Origin: Amycolatopsis nalaikhensis
GTDB lineage: Bacteria; Actinomycetota; Actinomycetes; Mycobacteriales; Pseudonocardiaceae
NCBI RefSeq assembly: GCF_030264295.1
Contig: NZ_CP127173.1
Span: 6,827,501 to 6,891,500 of the forward strand
Direction: 5' to 3'
Length of the DNA: 64,000 nt
Shown in pieces: positions 30,577-38,855 of the stretch. Made by a program: the position numbers and the translations under genes. The stretch's first letter is position 1, and every line of letters begins with the position of its first letter. Below the pieces are notes generated by a model that saw nothing but the letters and a program-made list of their open reading frames with translations, ran no database searches and was not told the origin of the DNA.

Positions 30577-31350
30577 GTGAAGAGCGCGGAGCGGCAACGA
30601 GTCATCGTGGAACGGCTGCGTGCCGCCGACCAGGTCGCCGTCGCGGAGCTGGCCGAAGCCACGGGCGCGTCGGAGATGACGGTCCGCCGCGACCTGGACC
30701 TGCTGGCGACGCGGGGAGTGCTGCGGCGCGTGCACGGCGGTGCGGTCCCGGCGTCGACGGGCATCGAGCCTCCGTTCGCGGCCCGGGCGACGGCCTCGGC
30801 CGAGGCGAAGCGGGCGATCGCCGCCGCGGCGGCGGAGCTGATCCGCGACGGCGAAACGATCGTCCTCGACAGCGGCACGACGGCCCTCGAGCTGGCCCGC
30901 CTGCTCAGGGGACGCGCGGTCACGGTCATGCCGCTGTCCCTGCACGCGGCCCGCGAGCTGGCGGACGACCCGTGCGTCCGGCTCCTGCTGCCCGGTGGCG
31001 AGCCACGTCCGGGAGAACAGGCCCTGGTCGGCCCGCTGACGTGCGCGTCGTTGCGGGCGCTGCGGTTCGACGTCGCGGTGTTGAGCCCGTGCGCGTTCGG
31101 CCTCGACTCGGGCCTCACGGCGTTCGACCTGGGCGACGCGGAGGTCAAGCAGCAGGCCCTCGAGGTCGCGGCCCGGACGATGGTCCTGGCGGACAGCGCC
31201 AAGTGGGGCCGCGCGGCGCTTGCCCACGTGTGCCCAGCCGACCGGGCGGACGTGGTGATCACGGACCCGGGCGCCCCCGAAGACCAGCGTGCGGAGCTGG
31301 CCGAACGCGGCGTGCTCGTGCACGTCGCCATCCCCACGGAGAGCCGATGA
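30577..31350 (+). CDS. DeoR/GlpR-family transcriptional regulator
   Basis: A 257-residue sugar-metabolism repressor: N-terminal DeoR HTH (VAVAELAEATGASEMTVRRD, about 18-37, then GVLRRVHGGA) and C-terminal DeoRC sensor (about 75-235) with DSGTTALELA and RLLLPGGE, the phosphosugar-binding loops. The start is GTG 30577. Its stop overlaps the MFS transporter start (ATGA), so the regulator is translated together with a transporter, likely for a sugar or related compound. Confidence 0.9.
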   Translation: MKSAERQRVIVERLRAADQVAVAELAEATGASEMTVRRDLDLLATRGVLRRVHGGAVPASTGIEPPFAARATASAEAKRAIAAAAAELIRDGETIVLDSGTTALELARLLRGRAVTVMPLSLHAARELADDPCVRLLLPGGEPRPGEQALVGPLTCASLRALRFDVAVLSPCAFGLDSGLTAFDLGDAEVKQQALEVAARTMVLADSAKWGRAALAHVCPADRADVVITDPGAPEDQRAELAERGVLVHVAIPTESR

Positions 31351-32540
31351 CAACGACCCCGCCCCGCCCGCGCGCCGCCCGGTTCGCGACGTTCATGTTC
31401 TTCGGCCTCAACGGTTTCGCGATGGGCATGTGGGTGGTGCACATCCCGAACGTCGAGCGCGCGACGGGCATCTCGCACAGCACGCTGGGCGCACTGCTGC
31501 TGGTGCTGGGCGGCGCGGCCTTCGCGGGCATGCAGATCTCCGGGCCGCTGGTCGACCGGTGGGGCCACCGCCGCCTGGTCCCGGCGGCGGGCATCCTCCT
31601 CGGCTTGGCGTTGTGCGCCCCGGGATTCGCGAACTCGTGGTGGACACTGGGGTTGTCCCTGATCTTGTTCGGCTTCGGCAACGGAGCGATCGACGTGGGC
31701 ATGAACGCCCACGCGGTGGTGGTGGAGCGGGCGTACCCCCGCCCGATCATGGCGGCGTTCCACGCGATGTGGTCGATCGGCGGAGCGTTCGCGGCGGTGA
31801 TCGGCGCGGCAACGCTGGGAGCGAACGTGCCGACGGGCATCACGCTGACGGGCACGGGGTTGCTGTGCGTGCTGCTGTCGGTGGCATCGGCCCGCTTCCT
31901 GATGGAGCCATCCGACGCGCCCGAGCCGGAAGTGGAGACCCCCGAGACCACCCCGGTCCGCCGCCGCACCCCGGCGCGCGTCGTGTGGTTGCTGGGCCTC
32001 CTGGCCCTGGCGTTGATGCTGTCGGAGGGCGTGGCGAACGACTGGGCGGCACTGCACATGGAGAAGGTGCTGAACACATCGGCATCAACGGCAGCGCTGG
32101 CATACGGGGCATTCGCGGTGGCGATGACAACGGGCAGGTTCCTGACGGACCGAGTGGCGGCCTGGGCAGGCCCGGCGGCGATCGTCCGCTACGGAGCGAC
32201 GCTGGCAGCGGTGGGCCTGACCACGGCGGCGGCGGCGCCATGGGTACCGCTGTCGCTGGTGGGCTGGGCAGTGTTCGGCTTGGGCCTGTCGGGCGGGGTA
32301 CCGCAACTGTTCACGGCAGCAGGCAACCTCGACACGCGAGCATCGGGCGCCCTGATGGCAAGGGTGGTCGGCCTCGGCTATGTGGGATTGCTGGCGGGCC
32401 CAGCCCTCATCGGCGGCCTGACAAGGTGGATGCCGTTGAACGTGACGTTCGCGGTACCGGTCATCCTCTGCATCCTGGCGGCGGTATTCGCGGGGGTGCT
32501 GAGCCCCAAGCCGGAGAAGGTGGAACAACCGGTGTCCTGA
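31347..32540 (+). CDS. MFS transporter
   Basis: A 397-residue major facilitator with 12 predicted helices. Between helices 2 and 3 is the A-motif-like GPLVDRWGHRRLVPA (about 65-79), and GFGNGAIDVGMNAHAVVVE near 110-128 is typical of the FucP/YbjJ-type sugar-transporter-like subgroup. It is coupled to the upstream DeoR gene by ATGA, so it likely exports or imports a sugar-like compound under its control. Tandem repeats are absent. It is followed by a regulatory region for the next operon. Confidence 0.86.
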   Translation: MTTTPPRPRAARFATFMFFGLNGFAMGMWVVHIPNVERATGISHSTLGALLLVLGGAAFAGMQISGPLVDRWGHRRLVPAAGILLGLALCAPGFANSWWTLGLSLILFGFGNGAIDVGMNAHAVVVERAYPRPIMAAFHAMWSIGGAFAAVIGAATLGANVPTGITLTGTGLLCVLLSVASARFLMEPSDAPEPEVETPETTPVRRRTPARVVWLLGLLALALMLSEGVANDWAALHMEKVLNTSASTAALAYGAFAVAMTTGRFLTDRVAAWAGPAAIVRYGATLAAVGLTTAAAAPWVPLSLVGWAVFGLGLSGGVPQLFTAAGNLDTRASGALMARVVGLGYVGLLAGPALIGGLTRWMPLNVTFAVPVILCILAAVFAGVLSPKPEKVEQPVS

Positions 32541-32562
32541 GCACACCCACACTCCTCCCGAG

Positions 32563-32645
32563 TGTCGACAGTTAAGGATCACCGCCGCAAAGAACCCTTG
32601 ACATTAGCCGCGTCACAACCGCAGACTCTCCCGAAGTGTCGACAC
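32563..32645 (+). promoter_or_regulatory. Promoter of the heteroaromatic-type operon with paired operators
   Basis: TGTCGACA occurs at 32563-32570 and 32637-32644 (within the 10-bp palindrome GTGTCGACAC, 32636-32645), each preceded by CCCGAGTG or CCCGAAGTG. TTGACA (32598-32603) with CAGACT (32622-32627) at 18-bp spacing forms the promoter; the second palindrome then lies at about +1 to +12. Short TGTnnACA palindromes fit FCD-type GntR regulators, two of which are encoded in this cluster. Confidence 0.6.
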
Positions 32646-32687
32646 CTTGCGATCCGCAGTGCAGCCATCGGCAAGGAGGAGCGGTAA

Positions 32688-32723
32688 GTGAACCACCCAG
32701 CGAACCCGGGGACGAGCCGATGA
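32688..32723 (+). CDS. 11-residue leader ORF coupled to the ABC ATPase
   Basis: GTG 32688 follows a near-perfect AAGGAGGA (32673-32680) at 7 nt and encodes VNHPANPGTSR, ending in TGA 32721-32723, which overlaps the ATG (32720) of the ATPase gene as ATGA. The ATPase start has no ribosome site of its own, so this leader would deliver ribosomes to it. No cysteine, aromatic or codon run suggests attenuation. Confidence 0.5.
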   Translation: MNHPANPGTSR

Positions 32724-33613
32724 CCGTCCCGAACATCTGCCTGGACGCACGGGACCTGCTGCTCGGGCACCAAGCCCGCCGCGGCAGCGGGTTCTCGACG
32801 GCGTGCCAGGACCTGAACCTCCAGATCCGCGACGAAGAGTTCGTGGTCATCGTCGGCCCGAGCGGCTGCGGCAAGACGACGTTCCTCGAAGCCGTAGCCG
32901 GACTGGTCCCAGTCGCCGGAGGTGCCCTGGAACTGGCCGGCCGTCCGATCACGGGCCCCGGCCCGGAGCGGTCCCTGGTCTTCCAGCACGCCTCGCTCTA
33001 CCCGTGGCGCACGGTCCTCGACAACGTCCTCTTCGGACCCCAAGTCCAGGGCAGGCTCAACGCGCAGACCCGCAAGCGAGCCGAAGAACTGCTCGAGATC
33101 GTCGGCCTGGCCAAGGTGGCGAAGAAGTACCCGCACGAGCTGTCGGGCGGCATGCGCCAACGCGTCAACCTGGCCCGGGCCCTGGCCACGGACCCGACGC
33201 TCCTGCTGCTCGACGAACCGTTCGGTGCCCTGGACGCCCAGACCCGCGAGAACCTGCAGGACGAGTTGCTGCGGATCTGGCAGGCGGAGAGCGTCAAGAA
33301 GACGGCGATGTTCGTGACCCACGACGTCAACGAGGCGGTGCTGCTCGCCGACCGCGTGCTCGTGTTCTCGCCGTCGCCCGCGCACGTCGCCCTGGAAGTG
33401 GTCATCGACGTGCCCCGCCCGCGTGACGCCGCCTGGCGGCGCAGCGCCGAGTTCCTGGCCTACGGCGACAAGATCCTCTCGGCCCTCCACCACGAACCCG
33501 CAGCTTCGGAGCCGAACCATGACAACAGCGTCTCTCCCGCGCACGACACCAGCACCGACAGCACCGACACCGCAGGCGTCGGCGAGCTCCGGCTGGGCGC
33601 GGCGACACCGTAG
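32720..33613 (+). CDS. ABC transporter ATP-binding protein (nitrate/sulfonate/taurine type)
   Basis: A 297-residue importer ATPase of the SsuB/TauB class: Walker A GPSGCGKTT (46-54), Q-loop in VFQHASLYPW (88-97), signature LSGGMRQR (141-148), Walker B LLLLDEPFGALD (161-172), H-loop FVTHDVNEA. The C-terminal 40 residues are an unusual Ser/Thr/Asp-rich tail overlapping the permease gene. It energises uptake with the next two gene products. Translation probably depends on the leader ORF at 32688-32723. Confidence 0.9.
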   Translation: MTVPNICLDARDLLLGHQARRGSGFSTACQDLNLQIRDEEFVVIVGPSGCGKTTFLEAVAGLVPVAGGALELAGRPITGPGPERSLVFQHASLYPWRTVLDNVLFGPQVQGRLNAQTRKRAEELLEIVGLAKVAKKYPHELSGGMRQRVNLARALATDPTLLLLDEPFGALDAQTRENLQDELLRIWQAESVKKTAMFVTHDVNEAVLLADRVLVFSPSPAHVALEVVIDVPRPRDAAWRRSAEFLAYGDKILSALHHEPAASEPNHDNSVSPAHDTSTDSTDTAGVGELRLGAATP

Positions 33614-34355
33614 CGGCCTGCTCGGCGCGGCCGGGATGGCGATCGTCCTGGTGCTGTGGCAGCTTTCGACCGCGCTCGGCCTCGTCGACGTCTCCTTCAG
33701 CAGCAACCCGCTGCGCATCGCCGCGGCCGAAGGGAAGCTGTTCGGCTCCGGCGAGATCTACCCGGCGCTCGGCGCGACCGGCCTGGAACTGCTGTGGGGC
33801 CTGGGCATCACGTTCGTCCTCGGCATCCCGGTCGGGCTGGTGCTGGGCCGCAGCAAGATCCTGCACGACATGACCGAGCCGATGGTCAACATCCTCTACT
33901 CGGTGCCGTACGTGATGTTCCTGCCGATCATCATCTTCTGGTTCGGCATCGACAACACCTCGCGCGTGATCGTCATCGTGTGGGCGGCGATCCTGCCGCT
34001 GATCATCAACATCACCGCGGGGGTCCGGAACCTCGACCGCGACTACACCCGCGTCGCGACGGTGTTCTGCACGCCGCGGCTGAAGTTCTTCTATACCATC
34101 GCGTTGCCCGCGACGCTGCCGTACATCCTCGCGGGCGTGCGGCTGGCCGTCGGCCGCGCGCTGGTCGGCGCGATCGTCGCCGAGCTGTTCCTGGCCAGCC
34201 AGGGCCTCGGCTACTTCGTGCAGACGCAGACCTCCAACTTCAACATGGACTCGGCGATGGCCGGGATCGTCCTCCTCGCCGTGCTCGCCCTGCTGCTGAA
34301 CTGGGCGGTCCGGCTCGTCGAACGCCGATTCACCCACTGGGCAGGTGCACAATGA
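33519..34355 (+). CDS. ABC transporter permease (SsuC/TauC-like)
   Basis: A 278-residue permease with six helices and the EAA-loop region of BPD_transp_1 (VATVFCTPRLKFFYTIALPA, then LPYILAGVRLAVGRALVGAI). The N terminus is Thr/Pro/Ala-rich. ATG 33519 lies 95 bp inside the 3' end of the ATPase gene; a later start would cut the conserved region only at about residue 35, so a shorter overlap is possible. It forms the membrane channel for the substrate bound by the lipoprotein encoded next. Confidence 0.88.
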   Translation: MTTASLPRTTPAPTAPTPQASASSGWARRHRSGLLGAAGMAIVLVLWQLSTALGLVDVSFSSNPLRIAAAEGKLFGSGEIYPALGATGLELLWGLGITFVLGIPVGLVLGRSKILHDMTEPMVNILYSVPYVMFLPIIIFWFGIDNTSRVIVIVWAAILPLIINITAGVRNLDRDYTRVATVFCTPRLKFFYTIALPATLPYILAGVRLAVGRALVGAIVAELFLASQGLGYFVQTQTSNFNMDSAMAGIVLLAVLALLLNWAVRLVERRFTHWAGAQ

Positions 34356-35320
34356 AGATCTTCCTCGCCGCGGCGAGCCTCGTGCTCGGACTCACCGCGT
34401 GCTCCGGCGCCGCGGGCGCGGGCGGCACGGTCACCGCCGACAGCAACGGCGCGCTGCCGGTCACCATTGGTTACACCGCGCTCGGCGCGGGCTACTCCGA
34501 CCTCTACACCGCCCAGGACTACGGCATCTTCGCCAAGCACGGCTTGAACGTGAAGCTCAACCGGCTCAACGACAGCTCGCAGCTGGTCGCCGGGCTGGCC
34601 AGCAACAGCGTCCAGATCGGCGTCGGCGTCGCGGCCGACACCGCGGCGGCGATCATGAAGGGCGCCGACCTCAAGTACGTCGCCATGTCCGAGCCGCACT
34701 ACAACCTCGAGATGTGGGCGAGCCCGGACGTCAAGTCGGTCGCCGAGCTCAAGGGCAAGAAGGTCGCCATCACCTCGCCCGGCTCGGAAAGCGACTTCGG
34801 GCTGACCGCCCTGCTGGAGGCGAACGGCCTCAAGCGCGAAGACGTCACGGCGGTGTTCGTCAAGGGCGTGCCGGCCGAGGTGGCCGCGCTGGGCAGCGGC
34901 GCCGTGTCGGCGATCCTCACCCAGCCGCCGAACGGCACCGAGAGCCGCGAGAAGGGCGCGCACCGGCTCGCCGCGCTGTCGAACATGCCGTTCCCGCTCG
35001 GCGCCTACACCGTGCAGTCGAAGTACCTGCAGAACAACCGCGAGGTCGTCAAGCGGTTCGTCGCCGCGGAAGCCGAGGCCCTGCAGTACATCCGGAGCCA
35101 CAAGGACGAGACGGTGAAGAGCATCCAGAAGTACAGCGGCGTGAAGAGCACCGAACTCGCTTCCTACGCCTACGACTTCTTCCTCGACGTCTGGGCGAAG
35201 ACCCCGGTGGTGGACGAGAAGGTGATCAAGCAGGCCTTCGACGAAGCCGCGGAGAACGCGAAGACGACTCCGCCGTCGGACATCGCGAAGTACATCGACA
35301 ACAGCCTCGCCACCTCATGA
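34352..35320 (+). CDS. ABC transporter substrate-binding lipoprotein (SsuA/NMT1-like)
   Basis: A 322-residue type II periplasmic binding protein. Lipobox LTAC places lipidated C17 after a short signal peptide. The two lobes show VTIGYTALGAGYSDLYTAQD near 38-57, FAKHGLNVKL, and GLASNSVQIGVG; related proteins bind sulfonates, nitrate, pyrimidine precursors, riboflavin precursors or aromatic acids such as phthalate. Given the neighbouring UbiD and molybdenum hydroxylase genes, an aromatic or heteroaromatic acid is the likely ligand (inference). Start and stop overlap both neighbours (ATGA). Confidence 0.88.
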   Translation: MKIFLAAASLVLGLTACSGAAGAGGTVTADSNGALPVTIGYTALGAGYSDLYTAQDYGIFAKHGLNVKLNRLNDSSQLVAGLASNSVQIGVGVAADTAAAIMKGADLKYVAMSEPHYNLEMWASPDVKSVAELKGKKVAITSPGSESDFGLTALLEANGLKREDVTAVFVKGVPAEVAALGSGAVSAILTQPPNGTESREKGAHRLAALSNMPFPLGAYTVQSKYLQNNREVVKRFVAAEAEALQYIRSHKDETVKSIQKYSGVKSTELASYAYDFFLDVWAKTPVVDEKVIKQAFDEAAENAKTTPPSDIAKYIDNSLATS

Positions 35321-36027
35321 CCGGTCCGTTCGCCGCGGAGTGGGAGAAGTACCTGACCGAACGGGACCGCGCGCTGCTCACGGCGACGTCGTGGGCGAAG
35401 CGGAGCCCGTTCGGTCTGGGGGACAACGTGGCCGTGCTGGTCGTCGACCTGTACTACGCGGCGCTGGGCCTGCCGCAGCAGGACATCCTCGACGCGGTCG
35501 GCGACTGGCCCAGCGCGTGCGGGGAAGACGGCTGGGCCGCCGTCGACCGGACCGTCCCGCTGCTGCGCGCGGCGCGGGACGCCGGGGCGCCGGTCATCTA
35601 CTTCCACGCGACGCCGGCGCGGTACGGCCGGTGGAACCGCAAGCCGGGCTCGGCGCTGGCGCCGAAGTCCACTGTGGACCCGAACGCGATCGTGTCCGAA
35701 GTGGAGCCGTGGGCCGACGACATCGTGCTGGAGAAGATCGGGCCCAGCTGCTTCCACGGCACCCCGCTCGACACCATCCTCCGAGCGGGCGGGCACGACA
35801 CGCTGCTGGTGGCCGGTGAGGCCACCAGCGGGTGCGTGCGCTCGACCGTCGTCGACGCCTGCACCCGCGGCTACCGGGTCGGCGTCGTCGGTGACTGCTG
35901 TTTCGACCGGTTCGAGGCCTCGCACTGGCTGAGCCTGTTCGACCTGGACCAGAAGTACGCGGACGTGCTGACCGCCGAAGCGGCGATCGGCCACCTCCGC
36001 CAGACCTCGCGGAGGACCGTGGCATGA
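35317..36027 (+). CDS. Isochorismatase-family cysteine hydrolase (amidase)
   Basis: A 236-residue protein with the catalytic triad of the family: D44 in VLVVDLYYA, K140 in VLEKIGPS and C173 in GEATSGCVRSTV, followed by the cis-peptide region. It has a 30-residue N-terminal extension. Relatives include N-carbamoylsarcosine amidase, maleamate amidohydrolase (NicF), ureidoacrylate amidohydrolase (RutB) and nicotinamidase, so it probably hydrolyses a linear amide or carbamoyl group from an opened N-heterocycle. It sits between the importer and UbiD genes with 4-bp overlaps on each side. Confidence 0.88.
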   Translation: MTGPFAAEWEKYLTERDRALLTATSWAKRSPFGLGDNVAVLVVDLYYAALGLPQQDILDAVGDWPSACGEDGWAAVDRTVPLLRAARDAGAPVIYFHATPARYGRWNRKPGSALAPKSTVDPNAIVSEVEPWADDIVLEKIGPSCFHGTPLDTILRAGGHDTLLVAGEATSGCVRSTVVDACTRGYRVGVVGDCCFDRFEASHWLSLFDLDQKYADVLTAEAAIGHLRQTSRRTVA

Positions 36028-37448
36028 CCGACCTGCGGAAGTGGCTCGCCGAAGCCGAAGCGGCGGGGGAGGCGCAGACCGTCGAGGGCGCCCACTGGGA
36101 ACTCGAGATCGGCGCGCTGTCCCAGGTCAACTACCGGCGCGGCACGCCGAAGGCGCTGGTGTTCGACTCGATCAAGGACTACGCGCCCGGGATGCGGGTG
36201 CTGTCCGGTTCGGTCAGCAACCCGCGGCTGCTCGGGTCGGTGCTCGGGCTCGGCTGGGACAACACCGACGAGGACCTCGTCGAAAAGCTGGCGGTCAAGC
36301 CGGGGGAGTGGATCGAGCGGTCCGGTGACTTCCGCGCGGTGACCGTGGCCGACGGCCCCTTGCTGTCCCATGTGGACGACGAGATCGACCTGTTGAAGTT
36401 CCCGGTGCCGCGCTGGCACGAGGGCGACGGCGGCCGCTACATCGGCACCGGCTGCGCGGTGGTCACCCGCGACTACGACACCGGCCGGATCAACCTCGGC
36501 GCCTACCGGATGCAGGTGCAGGACGAGGGCCGCTCGGTGAGCGTCAACATCGAGGCGGGCAAGCACGGCGCCCAGCACCTGCGCCGGTGGTTCGAGGCCG
36601 AGGGCCGGGCGCCGATCGCCGCGTCGCTCGGCCACCACCCCGCCTACCTGGTGGCGGCCGGGGTCGAGGTGCCCGGCGACGTCTCGGAGTACGACTACGT
36701 CGGCGCGATGGCCGGCGCGCCGGTGCGCACGGTGGCCGGGCTCGCGACCGGGCTGCCGCTCCCGCACGACGCCGAGATCGCCGTCGAAGGCTGGGTGCGG
36801 CCGGACCACAAGCGCCCGGAAGGCCCGTTCGGCGAGTGGACCGGCTACTACTCCGGTTCCCGCGACCCGATCCTCACCATCGACGTCGAAAAGGTCTACT
36901 ACCGCGACAACCCGATCCTCCTCGGCGCGCCTCCGGGCAAGCCACCGCACGACTACTCGTACATGCGCACGGTGATGAAGTCCGCGATCATCACGGACTC
37001 GCTGCGCAAGACCGGGCTGCCGGGCCTGCGAGGGGTGTGGGCGCACGAGGCGGGCGGCGGGCGGTCGCTGCTGATCGTGGCGATCGAGCAGCGGTACGCG
37101 GGACACGCGCGGCAAGCGGCGTACCTGACGTCGCAGCTGCCGAGCGCGGCGTACATGAACCGGTTCACCGTGGTGGTGGACCACGACGTCAACCCGCGCG
37201 ACCTCGGCGAGGTCGTCTGGGCGATGTGCGGGCGGACCGACCCGTCGATCGACATCGAGGTCATGAAGCGGACGTGGGGCAGCCGCGTCGACCCGCTGAC
37301 GCTGCCCGGCGCGGTGGCGTTCAACAGCCGCGCGGTCATCGACGCGTGCCGCCCGTTCGAGCGGCTCGGCGACTTCCCGGCGGTGGCCGAGTCGAGCCCC
37401 GACCTGGTCGCGTCGGTGAGCAGGCGCTGGCCGGAAGTGCTCGGTTAG
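36024..37448 (+). CDS. UbiD-family prenyl-FMN-dependent decarboxylase
   Basis: A 474-residue UbiD enzyme performing reversible non-oxidative (de)carboxylation of aromatic or alpha,beta-unsaturated acids with prenylated FMN. The catalytic E-R-E set is present: R162 in INLGAYRMQ, E266 and E271 in RPEGPFGEW, with the same five-residue spacing as in Fdc1. The substrate is not predictable from sequence. The partner flavin prenyltransferase UbiX is encoded 2.3 kb away at 39777-40418. It is fifth in an operon with ATGA overlap upstream, and shares one base with the GntR start downstream. Confidence 0.92.
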   Translation: MTDLRKWLAEAEAAGEAQTVEGAHWELEIGALSQVNYRRGTPKALVFDSIKDYAPGMRVLSGSVSNPRLLGSVLGLGWDNTDEDLVEKLAVKPGEWIERSGDFRAVTVADGPLLSHVDDEIDLLKFPVPRWHEGDGGRYIGTGCAVVTRDYDTGRINLGAYRMQVQDEGRSVSVNIEAGKHGAQHLRRWFEAEGRAPIAASLGHHPAYLVAAGVEVPGDVSEYDYVGAMAGAPVRTVAGLATGLPLPHDAEIAVEGWVRPDHKRPEGPFGEWTGYYSGSRDPILTIDVEKVYYRDNPILLGAPPGKPPHDYSYMRTVMKSAIITDSLRKTGLPGLRGVWAHEAGGGRSLLIVAIEQRYAGHARQAAYLTSQLPSAAYMNRFTVVVDHDVNPRDLGEVVWAMCGRTDPSIDIEVMKRTWGSRVDPLTLPGAVAFNSRAVIDACRPFERLGDFPAVAESSPDLVASVSRRWPEVLG

Positions 37449-38161
37449 TGACCGCGGTGGGCTCGCCGGATCTGCCGGACCTGCGGCGGGAGCTGCTCTT
37501 CACCGCGCTGCGCGGGGTGGAGGGCGGCTCCTCGCTGGCGTTCACGATCTTCCAGGAGGTCGCGGTCGGCATCGTCGAGGGGCGGCTGCCGCCGGGCCAC
37601 GAGGTCAACTCGGCCGAGCTGGCCCGCCGGTTCTGCACCTCGCGCACCCCGGTGCGGGAGGCGTTGCTGCTGCTGGAGCGCGAGTCGCTGGTGATCATCC
37701 CGCCGCGCCGCCGCCCGTACGTGTCCCCGGTGGACATGACGCAGGTGCGGGAGATCTACGAGATCCGGTCGAGCCTGTACGCGCTGGTCAGCGAACTGGT
37801 GGTGGCGCGCGCCTCGGACGAGGAGATCCACGGCCTGCGCCGGTGGCAGGCCTCGCTGGCGGCGGACGCGAAGGCGGGCGACGTCGACGCGTACTTCTGG
37901 CACAACGTGGGCTTCCGCAACGCGGAGGTGGGCCTGTCGAAGAACGGCGAACTCCAGCGGCGGCTGAGTTCCCTGGGCCTGCAGATGCACCGCTTCCGGC
38001 ACCTGAGCCTGTCGTTGCCGGGGCGGCTGCTGCATTCGGTCGCGGACCACGAGAGGTTGGTGAACGCGTACGCGGACCGGGACGCGGGCCTCGCGGCGGC
38101 GGTGAGCCGGTCCTTGGTGATGCGCGGCTACCGGGCGATCGAACGCGCCGGCGGCGTCTGA
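37448..38161 (+). CDS. GntR-family regulator, FCD domain (first of two)
   Basis: A 237-residue regulator: winged HTH (about 30-100: VNSAELARRFCTSRTPVREA, LLLLERESLVIIPPRRRPYV) and C-terminal FCD helical domain with metal/ligand histidines (AYFWHNVGFR, SLPGRLLHSVADHERL). GTG 37448 overlaps the last base of the UbiD stop codon. It is the last gene of the importer/UbiD operon and probably senses the substrate or an intermediate. It is clearly paralogous to the convergent regulator at 38163-38855, sharing several long segments. Confidence 0.9.
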   Translation: MTAVGSPDLPDLRRELLFTALRGVEGGSSLAFTIFQEVAVGIVEGRLPPGHEVNSAELARRFCTSRTPVREALLLLERESLVIIPPRRRPYVSPVDMTQVREIYEIRSSLYALVSELVVARASDEEIHGLRRWQASLAADAKAGDVDAYFWHNVGFRNAEVGLSKNGELQRRLSSLGLQMHRFRHLSLSLPGRLLHSVADHERLVNAYADRDAGLAAAVSRSLVMRGYRAIERAGGV

Positions 38162-38162
38162 C

Positions 38163-38855
38163 TCAGTCCGCGAGCCCCGACCAGCCGGAGGCCTCGATGG
38201 AGTGCAGCCCGGTCATGATGATCGACCGCGTCAACGCCACCGCCAGATCCGCGTCCCGGTCCGCGTACGCCGCCAGCAGCCGCTCGTGGTCCGCCACCGA
38301 ACGGTCCAGCCGCCCCGGCAGCGACAAGCTCACGTGCCGCAGCTGCAACGTCCGCAACCCCAGCGAACCCAGCAACCGCGTCAGCTGGCGGTTGCCGGCC
38401 ACTTCCGCCTCGGCCTGGCGGAAGGAGACGTTGTGCCAGAAGTACGCGTCGACGTCGCCGCGGGCCGCGTCCTCGCGCAGGTGCGCCTGCCACTCCCGCA
38501 GCCGGGACAAATCGGGCCCCCGCGCCACGATCAGCTCGCTCACCAGCGCGTGCAGGCTCGCCCGGATCTCGTACAGCTCCCGCGCCTGCGCCAGGGTGAC
38601 CGGCGCGACCCGCGGCCGCTTCCGGGCCGGGATGTCCACCAGCCCTTCGCGTTGCAGCGTCAGCAACGCCTCCCGCACCGGGGTGCGCGACGTCGAGAAC
38701 CGGCGCGCCAGGTCGACGGAGTTGACGTCCGCGCCCGGGGCCAGTGAGCCGTCGATGATCCGGCGGGCCAGGTCCTCGACGATCCGGTCGACCAGCGAGA
38801 CGTCCGTGCGCCCGTCGAGCAGCATCCGGCGCAGGACGTCGGGCGGTTCGGTCAC
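38163..38855 (-). CDS. GntR-family regulator, FCD domain (second of two)
   Basis: A 230-residue regulator with HTH VNSVDLARRFSTSRTPVREA and FCD domain; VDAYFWHNVSFRQAE and SLSLPGRLDRSVADHERL nearly repeat the sequences of its convergent paralogue, from which it is separated by one base. GTG 38855 overlaps the LysR stop (GTGA), so it is the last gene of the ubiX-lysR-gntR operon. A duplication followed by regulatory split between the two operons seems likely. Confidence 0.9.
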   Translation of the reverse strand: MTEPPDVLRRMLLDGRTDVSLVDRIVEDLARRIIDGSLAPGADVNSVDLARRFSTSRTPVREALLTLQREGLVDIPARKRPRVAPVTLAQARELYEIRASLHALVSELIVARGPDLSRLREWQAHLREDAARGDVDAYFWHNVSFRQAEAEVAGNRQLTRLLGSLGLRTLQLRHVSLSLPGRLDRSVADHERLLAAYADRDADLAVALTRSIIMTGLHSIEASGWSGLAD

